Origin: RGIG2945 sp045540355
GTDB lineage: Bacteria > Bacillota > Clostridia > Oscillospirales > Acutalibacteraceae
Direction of reading: 5' to 3'
DNA length: 64,000 nucleotides
Assembly (NCBI GenBank): GCA_045540355.1
Contig: JAZQHB010000040.1
Coordinates: forward strand, 1-64,000
The notes beneath the pieces are model-generated. The model made no database searches. It saw only the letters and a list, made by a program, of their open reading frames with translations, and was not told the origin of the DNA. Below, in pieces: positions 36,245-44,273 of this stretch. Position numbers and translations under genes: made by a program. The first letter of the stretch is position 1, and each line of letters opens with the position of its first letter.

Positions 36245-38476
36245 TTATAAAGCTTCGTGGAATGTTCTTGAAATAACTTCTCTTTGCTGCTCTCTTGAAA
36301 GCTTGCAGAAGTTAACCGCATAGCCCGATACTCTGATTGTAAGGTTCGGATATTCTTCGGGATTTTCGTAAGCTTTTATAAGTGTTTCGCGGTTTAATAC
36401 ATTAACATTGAGGTGATGTGCCTGATTTGAGAAATAACCGTCAATTATATTAACAAGATTATCAACGCGGTTTTCTTCCGTCTTGCCTAATGCATCGGGA
36501 ACAATCGAGAATGTATTTGAAATTCCGTCCATTGCATCGGAATAAAGAAGCTTGGACACAGAATTAAGCGAAGCGACAGCACCGCACGCTTCCCTGTTAT
36601 GCATCGGATTTGCACCGGGTGCAAAAGGCTCGGCTGCTTTTCTGCCGTCGGGGGTTGCACCTGTTTTCTTACCGTAAACCACATTAGATGTAATTGTGAG
36701 AACAGAGAGTGTATGTTGTGCATTTTTGTATGTGGGAGTTTTCTTGAGTTCCTCATGAACTAAGTGAACAAGCTCCTGTGCAATATCGTCAACCCTGTTA
36801 TCGTCGTTGCCGTATTTCGGAAAATCGCCCTCAATCTCAAAATCTCTTATAATTCCGTCAGCATCGGTAATCGGTTTAACTTTTGCATATCTGATTGCTG
36901 AAAATGAGTCTGCGATAACTGAAAGTCCTGCAATACCGAATGCCATAAAGCGTTCTATGTCTGTATCATGCAGTGCCATCTGCGTTTTTTCGTAAACATA
37001 CTTATCGTGCATATAATGAATACAGTTCATTGTGTTTACATAAAGACGGCACAACCATGTAAGATAGAACTTGAATCTCTCAATTACCTTGGTATAATCA
37101 AGTATCTCATCGTTCATTATTTCAGTCTGCGGACCGATTTTTGAATTGAATGTATTATCAAAACCGCCGTTGAGGGCAATGAGCAAAAGCTTCGGCAAGT
37201 TAGTTCTTGCACCGAAGAATTGCATCTGCTTGCCCACTCTCATTGCAGACACGCAACAAGCAATTGCATAGTCATCACCGAAGATTGCACGCATTAAATC
37301 ATCGTTTTCATATTGAATAGCATCGGTTGTAACAGAAATTTTTGCACAATACTTCTTGAAGTTTTCCGGTAAATGCTTGCTCCATAAAACCGTCAGATTC
37401 GGTTCGGGTGCAGGTCCGAGATTTTCGAGTGTATGGAGAATACGGAAAGATGATTTTGTTACAAGTGTCTTGTGATTCTGCGACATACCGCCAACTGCCT
37501 CGGTGATCCACATCGGGTCACCACCGAAAAGGTCATTATACTCGGGTGTTCTGAGGTGACGGATGAAACGGAGTTTCAATACCAATGCATCAAGTAGTTC
37601 CTGAGCACCTTCTTCATCGAGTGTTCCGTTTTGTAAATCTCGTTCAATATAAATATCAAAGAATGTGCTTGTTCTGCCGAATGACATCGCAGCACCGTTC
37701 TGCTCTTTGTTTGCGGCAAGATAACCGAAGTATGTCCACTGTACTGCTTCTTTTGCATTGGCAGCAGGTCGACCTATGTCAAAACCGTAAGAAGCTGCCA
37801 TATCTTTCAGAAGTCCTAAGAAGTTAATCTGCTGATAAAGCTCTTCGGATAATCTGATTGTGTCTGAATTCATGTTGCCCTCGGCAATTTTAGCTTTATC
37901 CTGTTTTTTGAGTTCAATAAGCTTATCAATGCCGTAGAGTGCAACTCTGCGGTAGTCACCGATTATTCTGCCTCTGCCGTAAGCATCGGGTAAACCTGTC
38001 AGCAATCCGCAATGACGAGCGGCGCGCATTTCATCGGAATATACTCTGAAAACGCCGTCATTATGAGTTGTGCGGTAACGGAAGTGTTCTTCAACCTTAT
38101 CGGATAACTCATAGCCATAAGAAGCACAAGCTTCCCTTACCATTCGTATGCCGCCGAAAGGATGAATACTTCTTTTTAACGGTGCATCTGTCTGCAGACC
38201 GAAGATAACCTCATTTTCTTTATCAACATAACCGGGTGCATAGTTACAAAGTGAAGATACTGTTTCTGTGTCAATATCCAGCACTCCGCCCTTATCCTGC
38301 TCGGCTTTTAATAATTCACGGCATTTTTTCAGCATTGCCTCGGTCTTTTTACTCGGCTTTGCTAAAAATTTATCATCTCCTGAATAAGGTGTGACATTTG
38401 AAATAATAAAGTCACGAACATTTATTTCTTCTTGCCAGATACCTTCTTTAAATCCGTTCCATTCATTAAAAAACAT
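36245..38476 (-). CDS. pflB: Formate acetyltransferase (pyruvate formate-lyase)
   Basis: Glycyl-radical enzyme of 743 residues that splits pyruvate with CoA into acetyl-CoA and formate under anaerobic conditions. The active-site pair C407-C408 lies in IACCVSAM. The radical glycine is G718 in RVSGYAVNF near the C-terminus, followed by the helix SREQQREVISRTF. Formate also feeds one-carbon folate metabolism and purine synthesis, which explains the ZTP riboswitch in its leader. The ATG follows CAGGAGGTAATT. Confidence 0.97.
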   Translation of the reverse strand: MFFNEWNGFKEGIWQEEINVRDFIISNVTPYSGDDKFLAKPSKKTEAMLKKCRELLKAEQDKGGVLDIDTETVSSLCNYAPGYVDKENEVIFGLQTDAPLKRSIHPFGGIRMVREACASYGYELSDKVEEHFRYRTTHNDGVFRVYSDEMRAARHCGLLTGLPDAYGRGRIIGDYRRVALYGIDKLIELKKQDKAKIAEGNMNSDTIRLSEELYQQINFLGLLKDMAASYGFDIGRPAANAKEAVQWTYFGYLAANKEQNGAAMSFGRTSTFFDIYIERDLQNGTLDEEGAQELLDALVLKLRFIRHLRTPEYNDLFGGDPMWITEAVGGMSQNHKTLVTKSSFRILHTLENLGPAPEPNLTVLWSKHLPENFKKYCAKISVTTDAIQYENDDLMRAIFGDDYAIACCVSAMRVGKQMQFFGARTNLPKLLLIALNGGFDNTFNSKIGPQTEIMNDEILDYTKVIERFKFYLTWLCRLYVNTMNCIHYMHDKYVYEKTQMALHDTDIERFMAFGIAGLSVIADSFSAIRYAKVKPITDADGIIRDFEIEGDFPKYGNDDNRVDDIAQELVHLVHEELKKTPTYKNAQHTLSVLTITSNVVYGKKTGATPDGRKAAEPFAPGANPMHNREACGAVASLNSVSKLLYSDAMDGISNTFSIVPDALGKTEENRVDNLVNIIDGYFSNQAHHLNVNVLNRETLIKAYENPEEYPNLTIRVSGYAVNFCKLSREQQREVISRTFHEAL

Positions 38477-38490
38477 AATTACCTCCTGAA

Positions 38491-38524
38491 TAAAAACAAG
38501 GCAACCCCAATTTTCGGAGTTGCC
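38491..38524 (-). terminator. Riboswitch expression-platform terminator before pflB
   Basis: On the minus strand GGCAACTCC, loop GAAAATT, GGGGTTGCC, then TTGTTTTT. The 5' arm starts inside the conserved CTGGGCA end of the ZTP aptamer, so ligand binding and terminator folding exclude each other. This is the arrangement of a transcriptional ON switch. Confidence 0.85.
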
Positions 38525-38592
38525 CAGACGGTCGGCTTATTTACATTTGCGGTGCATTGTGTCAATTCACATTCCGTCAGCCCCGAAAATGT
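38521..38592 (-). promoter_or_regulatory. ZTP (pfl motif) riboswitch upstream of pflBA
   Basis: The minus-strand leader has the two conserved parts of the ZTP aptamer: CGGGGCTGACGG near its 5' end and GCCGACCGTCTGGGCA at its 3' end. GACGG pairs with CCGTC as the expected pseudoknot. P1 is ACATTT with AAATGT, and P2 is TGTG with CACA. ZTP/ZMP accumulates when 10-formyl-tetrahydrofolate is short, and the switch then turns on one-carbon genes. Here formate made by PflB would refill that pool. Confidence 0.92.
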
Positions 38593-38606
38593 TTCTCTTT
38601 AAGATA

Positions 38607-38635
38607 AATTTAACATATATTTGCTTAAAAGTCAA
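38607..38635 (-). promoter_or_regulatory. Predicted sigma-A promoter for the pflBA leader
   Basis: Minus strand TTGACT, 17-bp spacer, TAAATT. The predicted transcript start falls just before the riboswitch P1 stem. Confidence 0.7.
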
Positions 38636-38672
38636 GCAAATTATATTATCTGATTTTTAAAATTTATTCTTA

Positions 38673-39398
38673 TTATACGGTAACGATATTGTCATCAATT
38701 ACCCGTTCTGCAGGTATACCTTGACTGTAAAGAGTTTCGCATAAAGTAATAACACTCGGAATGTAAAACTCGAAATAATGGTTTACACATACTCTTTTGA
38801 TATTGCACTTTTCAAAAACAGGCAAATAATCTTCCGCACTGAAATGAGCAGCTTCACAAACAACAAGATCAAGCTTCTTTTCCATGGCAGGAGCCGGGAA
38901 ATCAACCTGAGGATTGCGAAGATCACCTGTAAAGAGTACAGTTTTTCCTTCAGCCTCAACAATGTACGAGAATGAGTTAAGACAATGCTGTGTTGCAACT
39001 GCGGTCACTTTTATTACGCCGTCGTCAAAAACAATACCGGGCTCGGTTTTCTGATAACGGAACTCTCTTAAAGGACTGACCAAAGTAATATCTTGCCACT
39101 TTTTGATTATCTCCGCAGCTTCAGGATTAGGAATACAAATAAGCGGATCCGTATCTCTGAAGAACCAGTTGCATATATCAATAAACGGAATCAAACCGTT
39201 TGTGTGGTCACCATGCATGTGTGTAAAGAATATTCCCTTTACAGAGTTAACCGGAATATTGCGATCGCGTAAAGCATCAACTGCAGGTGTACCCATATCA
39301 ACAAAATATGTATTGCCCCCTGCCTCAATCATCGTGCAAGAACATTTTCGATGAGCTTCAGGCACACCGTGACTTGTTCCGATGAATGTAATTCTCAT
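38673..39398 (-). CDS. MBL-fold metallo-hydrolase (RNase Z/phosphodiesterase-like)
   Basis: Metallo-beta-lactamase-fold protein of 241 residues. The metal motif THMHGDHTNG is complete, with a later TGDLRNPQ aspartate and the histidines of TQHCLNSFSY and NHYFEF. It begins MRITFIGTSHGVPEAHRKCSC, which resembles the RNase Z/PhnP-type branch, and the extra cysteines near residues 17-19 recall PhnP-like members. The substrate could be RNA 3' ends or a cyclic phosphate; I cannot decide. The ATG at 39398 follows GAGGGTGTTTT. It is a single gene upstream of the pfl promoter. Confidence 0.75.
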   Translation of the reverse strand: MRITFIGTSHGVPEAHRKCSCTMIEAGGNTYFVDMGTPAVDALRDRNIPVNSVKGIFFTHMHGDHTNGLIPFIDICNWFFRDTDPLICIPNPEAAEIIKKWQDITLVSPLREFRYQKTEPGIVFDDGVIKVTAVATQHCLNSFSYIVEAEGKTVLFTGDLRNPQVDFPAPAMEKKLDLVVCEAAHFSAEDYLPVFEKCNIKRVCVNHYFEFYIPSVITLCETLYSQGIPAERVIDDNIVTV

Positions 39399-39462
39399 AA
39401 AACACACCCTCTTTTCTACATTATCAGTAGCTAATAATAGCATATCATAACTTTTTTTGCAA

Positions 39463-39488
39463 GAAAAAACCGCCGTTTAAGGCGGTTT
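39463..39488 (-). terminator. Terminator after the rubrerythrin gene
   Basis: AAACCGCC, 6-nt loop, GGCGGTTT, then a T run on the minus strand, 12 nt after the stop codon. Confidence 0.88.
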
Positions 39489-39499
39489 CAGTAATCTAA

Positions 39500-40039
39500 T
39501 TAACCGAAGTATCTCTTGAGAAGACCTTCGAATGCTCTGCCGTGACGAGCTTCGTCTTTAGCCATTTCGTGAACTGTGTCATGTATAGCATCGTAGTTGC
39601 GTTCTTTAGCGAGTTTTGCAAGCTCAAATTTACCTGCTGTTGCACCGTTTTCAGCTTCAACTCTCATTTCGAGATTTTTCTTTGTTGAAGATGTAACGAC
39701 TTCACCTAAAAGCTCTGCGAACTTTGCAGCGTGTTCTGCTTCTTCAAAAGCAGCCTTTTCCCAATAAAGACCGATTTCGGGATAGCCTTCTGTGAAAGCT
39801 ACTCTTGACATTGCAAGGTACATACCTACTTCTGAACATTCGCCGTTGAAGTTAGCTCTCAAATCCTCTTTGATATCTTCTTCAACTGTGCTTGCGATAC
39901 CTACTTCGTGTTCTGTTGCCCATGTCATTTCACCTGACTGTGCTACAAATTTCTCTGCGGGAACCTTACACTGGGGGCATCTTTCGGGAGCAGCATCTCC
40001 CTCGTGAACATAACCACATACTGAACATACAAATTTCAT
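39500..40039 (-). CDS. Reverse-type rubrerythrin
   Basis: Non-heme iron peroxidase of 179 residues that removes hydrogen peroxide in anaerobes. The rubredoxin-type FeS4 site is at the N-terminus (C5, C8, C21, C24), followed by the di-iron ferritin-like domain with repeated E-x-x-H motifs (FEEAEHAAKF; KDEARHGRAFEG). The rubredoxin-first order is that of reverse rubrerythrins of clostridia, such as Clostridium acetobutylicum Rbr3A. It lies 33 bp downstream of a perR-like gene and is predicted to be derepressed by peroxide. Confidence 0.93.
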   Translation of the reverse strand: MKFVCSVCGYVHEGDAAPERCPQCKVPAEKFVAQSGEMTWATEHEVGIASTVEEDIKEDLRANFNGECSEVGMYLAMSRVAFTEGYPEIGLYWEKAAFEEAEHAAKFAELLGEVVTSSTKKNLEMRVEAENGATAGKFELAKLAKERNYDAIHDTVHEMAKDEARHGRAFEGLLKRYFG

Positions 40040-40072
40040 TTTAATTTCCTCCTGAATATTTTAATTTTTTAA

Positions 40073-40456
40073 TTATAAACAATTTTTGCAAGTGCCGTAG
40101 AACATCAAATTATGTGTTCTGACTTCTCCGACATCAAGTTTCTCAGCTTCCTGATCAATTAAGTTAAATGTTGCCGAGTTTGTGTCATAAAGCTTTCTGC
40201 AGGTGTCGCAGAAAAAATGATAATGATTTTCCGTGTTAGCATCAAAGTGCTCAATACCGCCACAGTTAAATACCTGAATACGATTATCGTTGCAAAGTTG
40301 TGAAAGGTTTCTGTAAACCGTTCCAAGACTTAACGAGGGTATCTCAACTTTAACATCCATATAAAGCTGTTCGGCGGTCGGATGGTCATATCTTGAAGAT
40401 AAATTATTGTAAATAGCTTCTCTCTGTCTGCTGAACTTCTGAATTGCTTCACTCAC
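40073..40456 (-). CDS. perR: Fur-family repressor, probably PerR
   Basis: Metal-dependent repressor of 127 residues. The winged helix (HPTAEQLY; SLGTVYRNLSQL) is followed by the dimerisation domain with HFDANTENHYHFFC and two zinc-binding CxxC pairs (C83/C86 and C123/C126). The residue following HF is aspartate (D72), the PerR-type ligand that allows iron-catalysed oxidation, whereas Fur has glutamate there. Position before rubrerythrin supports peroxide sensing. The GTG start at 40456 lies inside the GGAGGTGA ribosome site, so the real start may be the in-frame ATT four codons on. Confidence 0.85.
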   Translation of the reverse strand: MSEAIQKFSRQREAIYNNLSSRYDHPTAEQLYMDVKVEIPSLSLGTVYRNLSQLCNDNRIQVFNCGGIEHFDANTENHYHFFCDTCRKLYDTNSATFNLIDQEAEKLDVGEVRTHNLMFYGTCKNCL

Positions 40457-40465
40457 CTCCGTTTT

Positions 40466-40484
40466 AATAATGATAATCGTTACT
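40466..40484. promoter_or_regulatory. Fur/PerR-like operator in the perR promoter
   Basis: AATAATGATAATCGTTACT is close to the 19-bp Fur consensus GATAATGATAATCATTATC (most positions agree) and contains the ATAATnnTAT symmetry of Per boxes. It sits just downstream of the -10 element, so a bound repressor would block perR-rubrerythrin transcription. Confidence 0.65.
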
Positions 40485-40487
40485 ATT

Positions 40488-40515
40488 ATTATAATTAAAA
40501 ATAAACAAATGTCAA
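40488..40515 (-). promoter_or_regulatory. Predicted sigma-A promoter for perR-rubrerythrin
   Basis: Minus strand TTGACA, 16-bp spacer, TATAAT, adjoining the Fur/PerR-like box. Confidence 0.7.
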
Positions 40516-40570
40516 TACTTTTTTGAAATATTTTTTAAAAATTTTTTCATAGATATTATTGGTGATTAAA

Positions 40571-41767
40571 ATGAAACGGATTTTATGTATAACTCTTGCA
40601 CTGCTTTTTCTTTCTTCCTGCACAAAACATGATATGTCTGTCCCTAATCAAAATATAACAAACAGCGAAGTTGAAGAGGAAAATGTCGAATTCAGAGCAG
40701 TCTGGATAAGTTATTTAGATTTGCAGAAATATGATTTCGGTAATGAAGAAAAATTTACAGAAGAAATCAAAGCTGATTTTAAATATATTAGTGATTTTGG
40801 TTTGAACACGGTAATCGTTCAGGTAAGACCTTTTGCCGATGCGGTATATCTGTCAAATATTTTTCCGTGGAGCAATTATGTATCAGAAAACAAGCCGATT
40901 TTTGACCCTTTGAGTATTATGTTGGATATTGCAGAATTATTCGATTTATCATTTCATGCCTGGGTCAATCCGTACAGAATATCGAACAACAGCAATTACG
41001 AAAAATTAGATTCAGACTCCCCTGCTCTTAAATTTATAGAAAACAAGACTTCCGATGTGATTATCAGCGAAAAAGGTATTTATTTTAATCCTGCGTCATT
41101 AGCGGCACAAAAAATTATTATCAACGGAATCAGAGAGCTGATAGAAAACTATAGCGTTGATGCAATACATATAGACGATTATTTTTATCCGACAACGAGT
41201 GAGGCATTTGATGCGGACAGTTACAAAGAATATGAAAGTTCCGGTGGAAAGCTCACCCTCTCTGATTGGCGACGAGAGAATGTTAATTCTCTCATTTCAG
41301 GAATATATTCAGTAATAAAAGGTTATGATAAAAGAGTGTTGTTCGGAATAAGTCCGGGCGGAAATATTGGTTATAATTATAATAATTTATATGCCGATGT
41401 TAAAAAGTGGTGCAGTTGCTCAGGATATATTGATTACATAATACCCCAGTTATATTTTGGTTTTGACAACACAACAAAGCCTTTTTGCAGTACTGCTGAT
41501 GAGTGGGCAGAAATTACAAAAGGCTCTGATGTAGATTTATATTGTGGTTTAGCATTATATAAAGTCGGTTTAGTTGATGAGTTTTGTGCTGATGATAAAT
41601 CAAAAAATGAATGGATTGATAATGATGATATTATAAAAAGGCAAATTGAGTATATAAGACAAAATAAAAGCTTCGGCGGTTTTTCATTATATTCGTTAAG
41701 AAATTTGTCGGATTCTACAGACAAAAATTCAAAAATAGAGTTACAAAATCTGAGAAGTGTGCTATAA
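40571..41767 (+). CDS. Family 10-like glycosyl hydrolase lipoprotein (GHL10/DUF187)
   Basis: Lipoprotein of 398 residues. The signal peptide ends in the lipobox LSSC near residue 17. The TIM-barrel domain opens EFRAVWISYLDLQKYDF and continues GLNTVIVQVRPFADAVY, FHAWVNPYRIS and VDAIHIDDYFYP, all typical of the GHL10 family (YngK-like) predicted to act on cell-wall or polysaccharide glycans. Enzyme activity is unproven for most members. The start at 40571 follows GGTGATTAAA. The next gene is convergent. Confidence 0.88.
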   Translation: MKRILCITLALLFLSSCTKHDMSVPNQNITNSEVEEENVEFRAVWISYLDLQKYDFGNEEKFTEEIKADFKYISDFGLNTVIVQVRPFADAVYLSNIFPWSNYVSENKPIFDPLSIMLDIAELFDLSFHAWVNPYRISNNSNYEKLDSDSPALKFIENKTSDVIISEKGIYFNPASLAAQKIIINGIRELIENYSVDAIHIDDYFYPTTSEAFDADSYKEYESSGGKLTLSDWRRENVNSLISGIYSVIKGYDKRVLFGISPGGNIGYNYNNLYADVKKWCSCSGYIDYIIPQLYFGFDNTTKPFCSTADEWAEITKGSDVDLYCGLALYKVGLVDEFCADDKSKNEWIDNDDIIKRQIEYIRQNKSFGGFSLYSLRNLSDSTDKNSKIELQNLRSVL

Positions 41768-41781
41768 TACAGTAGTTATGC

Positions 41782-42171
41782 TTATTTATCAAGCTTTTCT
41801 CTGATAAACGACGCTAACAAGCAAGCGGGAATACTTATGATAAACCACGCAGCACTAAACAAAAGACAAATCTGACCAAACAGATTGAACGGCTGATTCG
41901 AGTAATCCCATACATCCATTTTGAGAATGATGTTCACTATTATACCGACAATCAATTCGATTACAGTGATGATTACACAGCTGATCAGGCACCTGATAAA
42001 AAGTTTTTTGCTTCTCAAGCGTTTATTCATGAAGTAAATCAGTAAAAAAATAAAGCCGCCGGTCAATGTCATTGTCCAATGTGTGTATCCGCGAAAAGCA
42101 ACCTCTATCGCACTGTAGAGGCCTGCACCAATTAAGAAGACATATAAATATATACTTATTTTTGAAAACAT
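41782..42171 (-). CDS. Four-helix membrane protein (putative ABC transporter permease family, CmpB-like)
   Basis: Small integral membrane protein of 129 residues with four hydrophobic helices (about 5-22, 30-47, 57-82 and 100-122). The pattern IEVAFRGYTHWTMTLTGGF and MDVWDYSNQPFNLFGQICL belongs to a clostridial membrane family annotated as 'putative ABC transporter permease'. No ATPase is nearby, so transport is unproven. The ATG at 42171 is preferred over the one at 42183 because GGGTGA lies 5 nt before it. Confidence 0.65.
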   Translation of the reverse strand: MFSKISIYLYVFLIGAGLYSAIEVAFRGYTHWTMTLTGGFIFLLIYFMNKRLRSKKLFIRCLISCVIITVIELIVGIIVNIILKMDVWDYSNQPFNLFGQICLLFSAAWFIISIPACLLASFIREKLDK

Positions 42172-42233
42172 TTTTTCACCCATATATATTTTAACTCATA
42201 ATTTTTACAATATTAAAACAAGGTGATATTTTA

Positions 42234-43121
42234 ATGCAATATGTAATAATGGATTTAGAATGGAATAATGCTTACTGCAGAAAATCCAAAGGCTTCATCA
42301 ATGAAATAATTGAAATCGGTGCAGTAAAGCTTGATTCCGACTTAAAAAAAGTGGATACATTTTCGCAACTTATAAAGGCTCAGATCGGAAAGAAGTTGCG
42401 TGGCAGAGTAAAAGAATTGACAAGTATAACAAATGACGATATTCTTCACGGAATACCCTTTACAAAAGCGTTGTCTGATTTTAAGCATTGGATTGGTAAT
42501 GAGGATACAATTGTTCTTACTTGGGGCAATTGTGATATTAGGGTTTTATTGGATAATTATAAATATCTCAACGGAATAACTTTCATCCCCTTTTTAACTA
42601 AGTATGTTGATTTACAAAGATATTTTCAGGCTTGTGTCAAAACCGGTTCAAAAGAGCAAATAGGACTTTCTGCGGCGGCCGAGCTTTTGGATATCGACCC
42701 TGAAAAATATTCTGTTCACAGAGCCTTGGAAGACAGTTACCTCAGTGCCGAATGTTTTATTAAAATATTTGATAAATCGAAGCTTGAACAGTTTATCAGA
42801 GTTTGCGACGGAAGATTTTACGAGGCACTTTTATATAAAGCGAAATATATCACTGCTTTTTCTGACCCCTTGTTTGACAAAAACGAGCTCAAATACATTT
42901 GTGAACAATGCGGCAATAAGCCTAAACAGTTGGTTGATTGGAAAGTAATAAATAAATCTTTCAGAGCTATATTTTATTGCGAACATTGTGACAGAAAAGT
43001 CAGGGTATCAATAAGATTTAAAAAGCATTTTGACCATGTAGATATCAAAAAGAATATCTCGGTTATTACAAGAAATGATGAAAATAAAACTGAACCGGAA
43101 GCTGAAAAGGCAGAAACTTGA
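42234..43121 (+). CDS. DEDDh 3'-5' exonuclease with C-terminal zinc ribbon
   Basis: Exonuclease of the DnaQ/RNase T superfamily, 295 residues. Exo I is MDLEWN (D and E ligands) at the N-terminus, Exo II is WGNCDIRVL, and Exo III is HRALEDSYLSAE with the catalytic His and Asp, so it looks active. A C-terminal segment (about 222-275) has two cysteine pairs, CEQCG and CEHCD, forming a probable zinc ribbon. It resembles KapD/ERI-type enzymes. Substrate, DNA or RNA, is unknown. Its stop codon lies inside the terminator stem. Confidence 0.82.
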   Translation: MQYVIMDLEWNNAYCRKSKGFINEIIEIGAVKLDSDLKKVDTFSQLIKAQIGKKLRGRVKELTSITNDDILHGIPFTKALSDFKHWIGNEDTIVLTWGNCDIRVLLDNYKYLNGITFIPFLTKYVDLQRYFQACVKTGSKEQIGLSAAAELLDIDPEKYSVHRALEDSYLSAECFIKIFDKSKLEQFIRVCDGRFYEALLYKAKYITAFSDPLFDKNELKYICEQCGNKPKQLVDWKVINKSFRAIFYCEHCDRKVRVSIRFKKHFDHVDIKKNISVITRNDENKTEPEAEKAET

Positions 43122-43144
43122 CGAAACAAGTTTCTGCCTTTTTT
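43105..43144 (+). terminator. Terminator overlapping the exonuclease stop codon
   Basis: AAGGCAGAAACTTG, loop ACGAAA, CAAGTTTCTGCC, then TTTTTT. The TGA stop at 43119-43121 is within the 5' arm and loop. It lies between convergent genes, so it may also help end rpoD. Confidence 0.9.
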
Positions 43145-43157
43145 ACCGTCGACTATA

Positions 43158-44252
43158 TCAATCGAGGAAGTCTTTCAATTTTTTGCTTCTGCTCGGGTGA
43201 CGGAGCTTTCTGAGTGCCTTCGCTTCAATCTGGCGGATTCGTTCGCGGGTAACATTGAATTCTCTGCCGACCTCTTCAAGTGTTCTCGGGTGACCGTCTT
43301 CAAGTCCGAAACGAAGAGATAAAACCTTCGCTTCTCGTGCGGTAAGTGTCTTGAGAACATCTCCGAGCTGTTCTTTCAAAAGAAGCATTGACGCTGCATC
43401 TGCCGGTGCGGGTGCTTCTTCGTCGGGTATGAAATCGCCAAGGTGACTGTCTTCTTCTTCGCCGATTGGTGTTTCAAGAGAAACAGGCTCCTGAGCAACT
43501 CTCATAATCTCTCTGACCTTTTCTATAGGCATATCAAGCACTTCAGCAATTTCTTCCGCGGTCGGGTCACGACCATTCTGATGAAGAAGCTGACTGTTTG
43601 TTTTCTTAACTTTATTGATTGTTTCAACCATGTGCACAGGAATACGGATTGTTCTTGCCTGGTCAGCTATAGCTCTTGTAATAGCTTGACGAATCCACCA
43701 AGTTGCATAGGTTGAAAACTTGAAGCCCTTTGTATAATCGAACTTATCAACAGCTTTGATAAGACCTAAGTTGCCTTCCTGAATCAAATCAAGGAATTGC
43801 ATACCTCTGCCGACATATCTTTTTGCGATACTTACAACAAGTCTTAAATTAGCTTCAGCAAGTCGCTGCTTTGCAGAAGGATCATCATCACTGATTCTGA
43901 TAGCAAGCTCAATTTCTTCTTCGGGGGTTAAAAGCGGTACTCTGCCGATTTCCTTAAGATAAACCTTAACAGGGTCATCCATTATTGCAGTTTTGGAATC
44001 AGTACCAAGACCTAAATCTGCACCCTTGGGCATATCAACATCAAATGCGATTGCGTCAAGGTCTTCTTCGTCGATATCGTCAATGATTTCTATGTTCTGA
44101 GTCTCAATGGTATCGTAAAGCTTATCAAGCTCTTCGAGGTCAATATCAGACTCCATAATTGCGATATCAATTTCCTGAGTTGTCAAACGACCTGACTGTT
44201 TACCTTTTTCAATCAGGTTTTTGACAGTTTGTTTCTTGTCTACACCTTCCAT
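43158..44252 (-). CDS. rpoD: RNA polymerase primary sigma factor (RpoD/SigA)
   Basis: Housekeeping sigma factor of 364 residues. Region 1.1 is at the N-terminus; region 1.2 is VKVYLKEIGRVPLLT; region 2 holds the core-binding and -10 melting sequences (NLRLVVSIAKRYVGRGMQFLDLIQEGNLGLIKAV; YTKGFKFSTYATWWIRQAI as adjoining motifs); region 3 is VHMVETINK; region 4 ends VTRERIRQIEAKALRKLRHP. It is the last gene of the dgt-dnaG-rpoD macromolecular synthesis operon. The -35/-10 boxes found throughout the window fit its expected TTGACA-17-TATAAT specificity. Confidence 0.97.
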   Translation of the reverse strand: MEGVDKKQTVKNLIEKGKQSGRLTTQEIDIAIMESDIDLEELDKLYDTIETQNIEIIDDIDEEDLDAIAFDVDMPKGADLGLGTDSKTAIMDDPVKVYLKEIGRVPLLTPEEEIELAIRISDDDPSAKQRLAEANLRLVVSIAKRYVGRGMQFLDLIQEGNLGLIKAVDKFDYTKGFKFSTYATWWIRQAITRAIADQARTIRIPVHMVETINKVKKTNSQLLHQNGRDPTAEEIAEVLDMPIEKVREIMRVAQEPVSLETPIGEEEDSHLGDFIPDEEAPAPADAASMLLLKEQLGDVLKTLTAREAKVLSLRFGLEDGHPRTLEEVGREFNVTRERIRQIEAKALRKLRHPSRSKKLKDFLD

Positions 44253-44273
44253 TTTCTTTCTCCTATCTCCACA

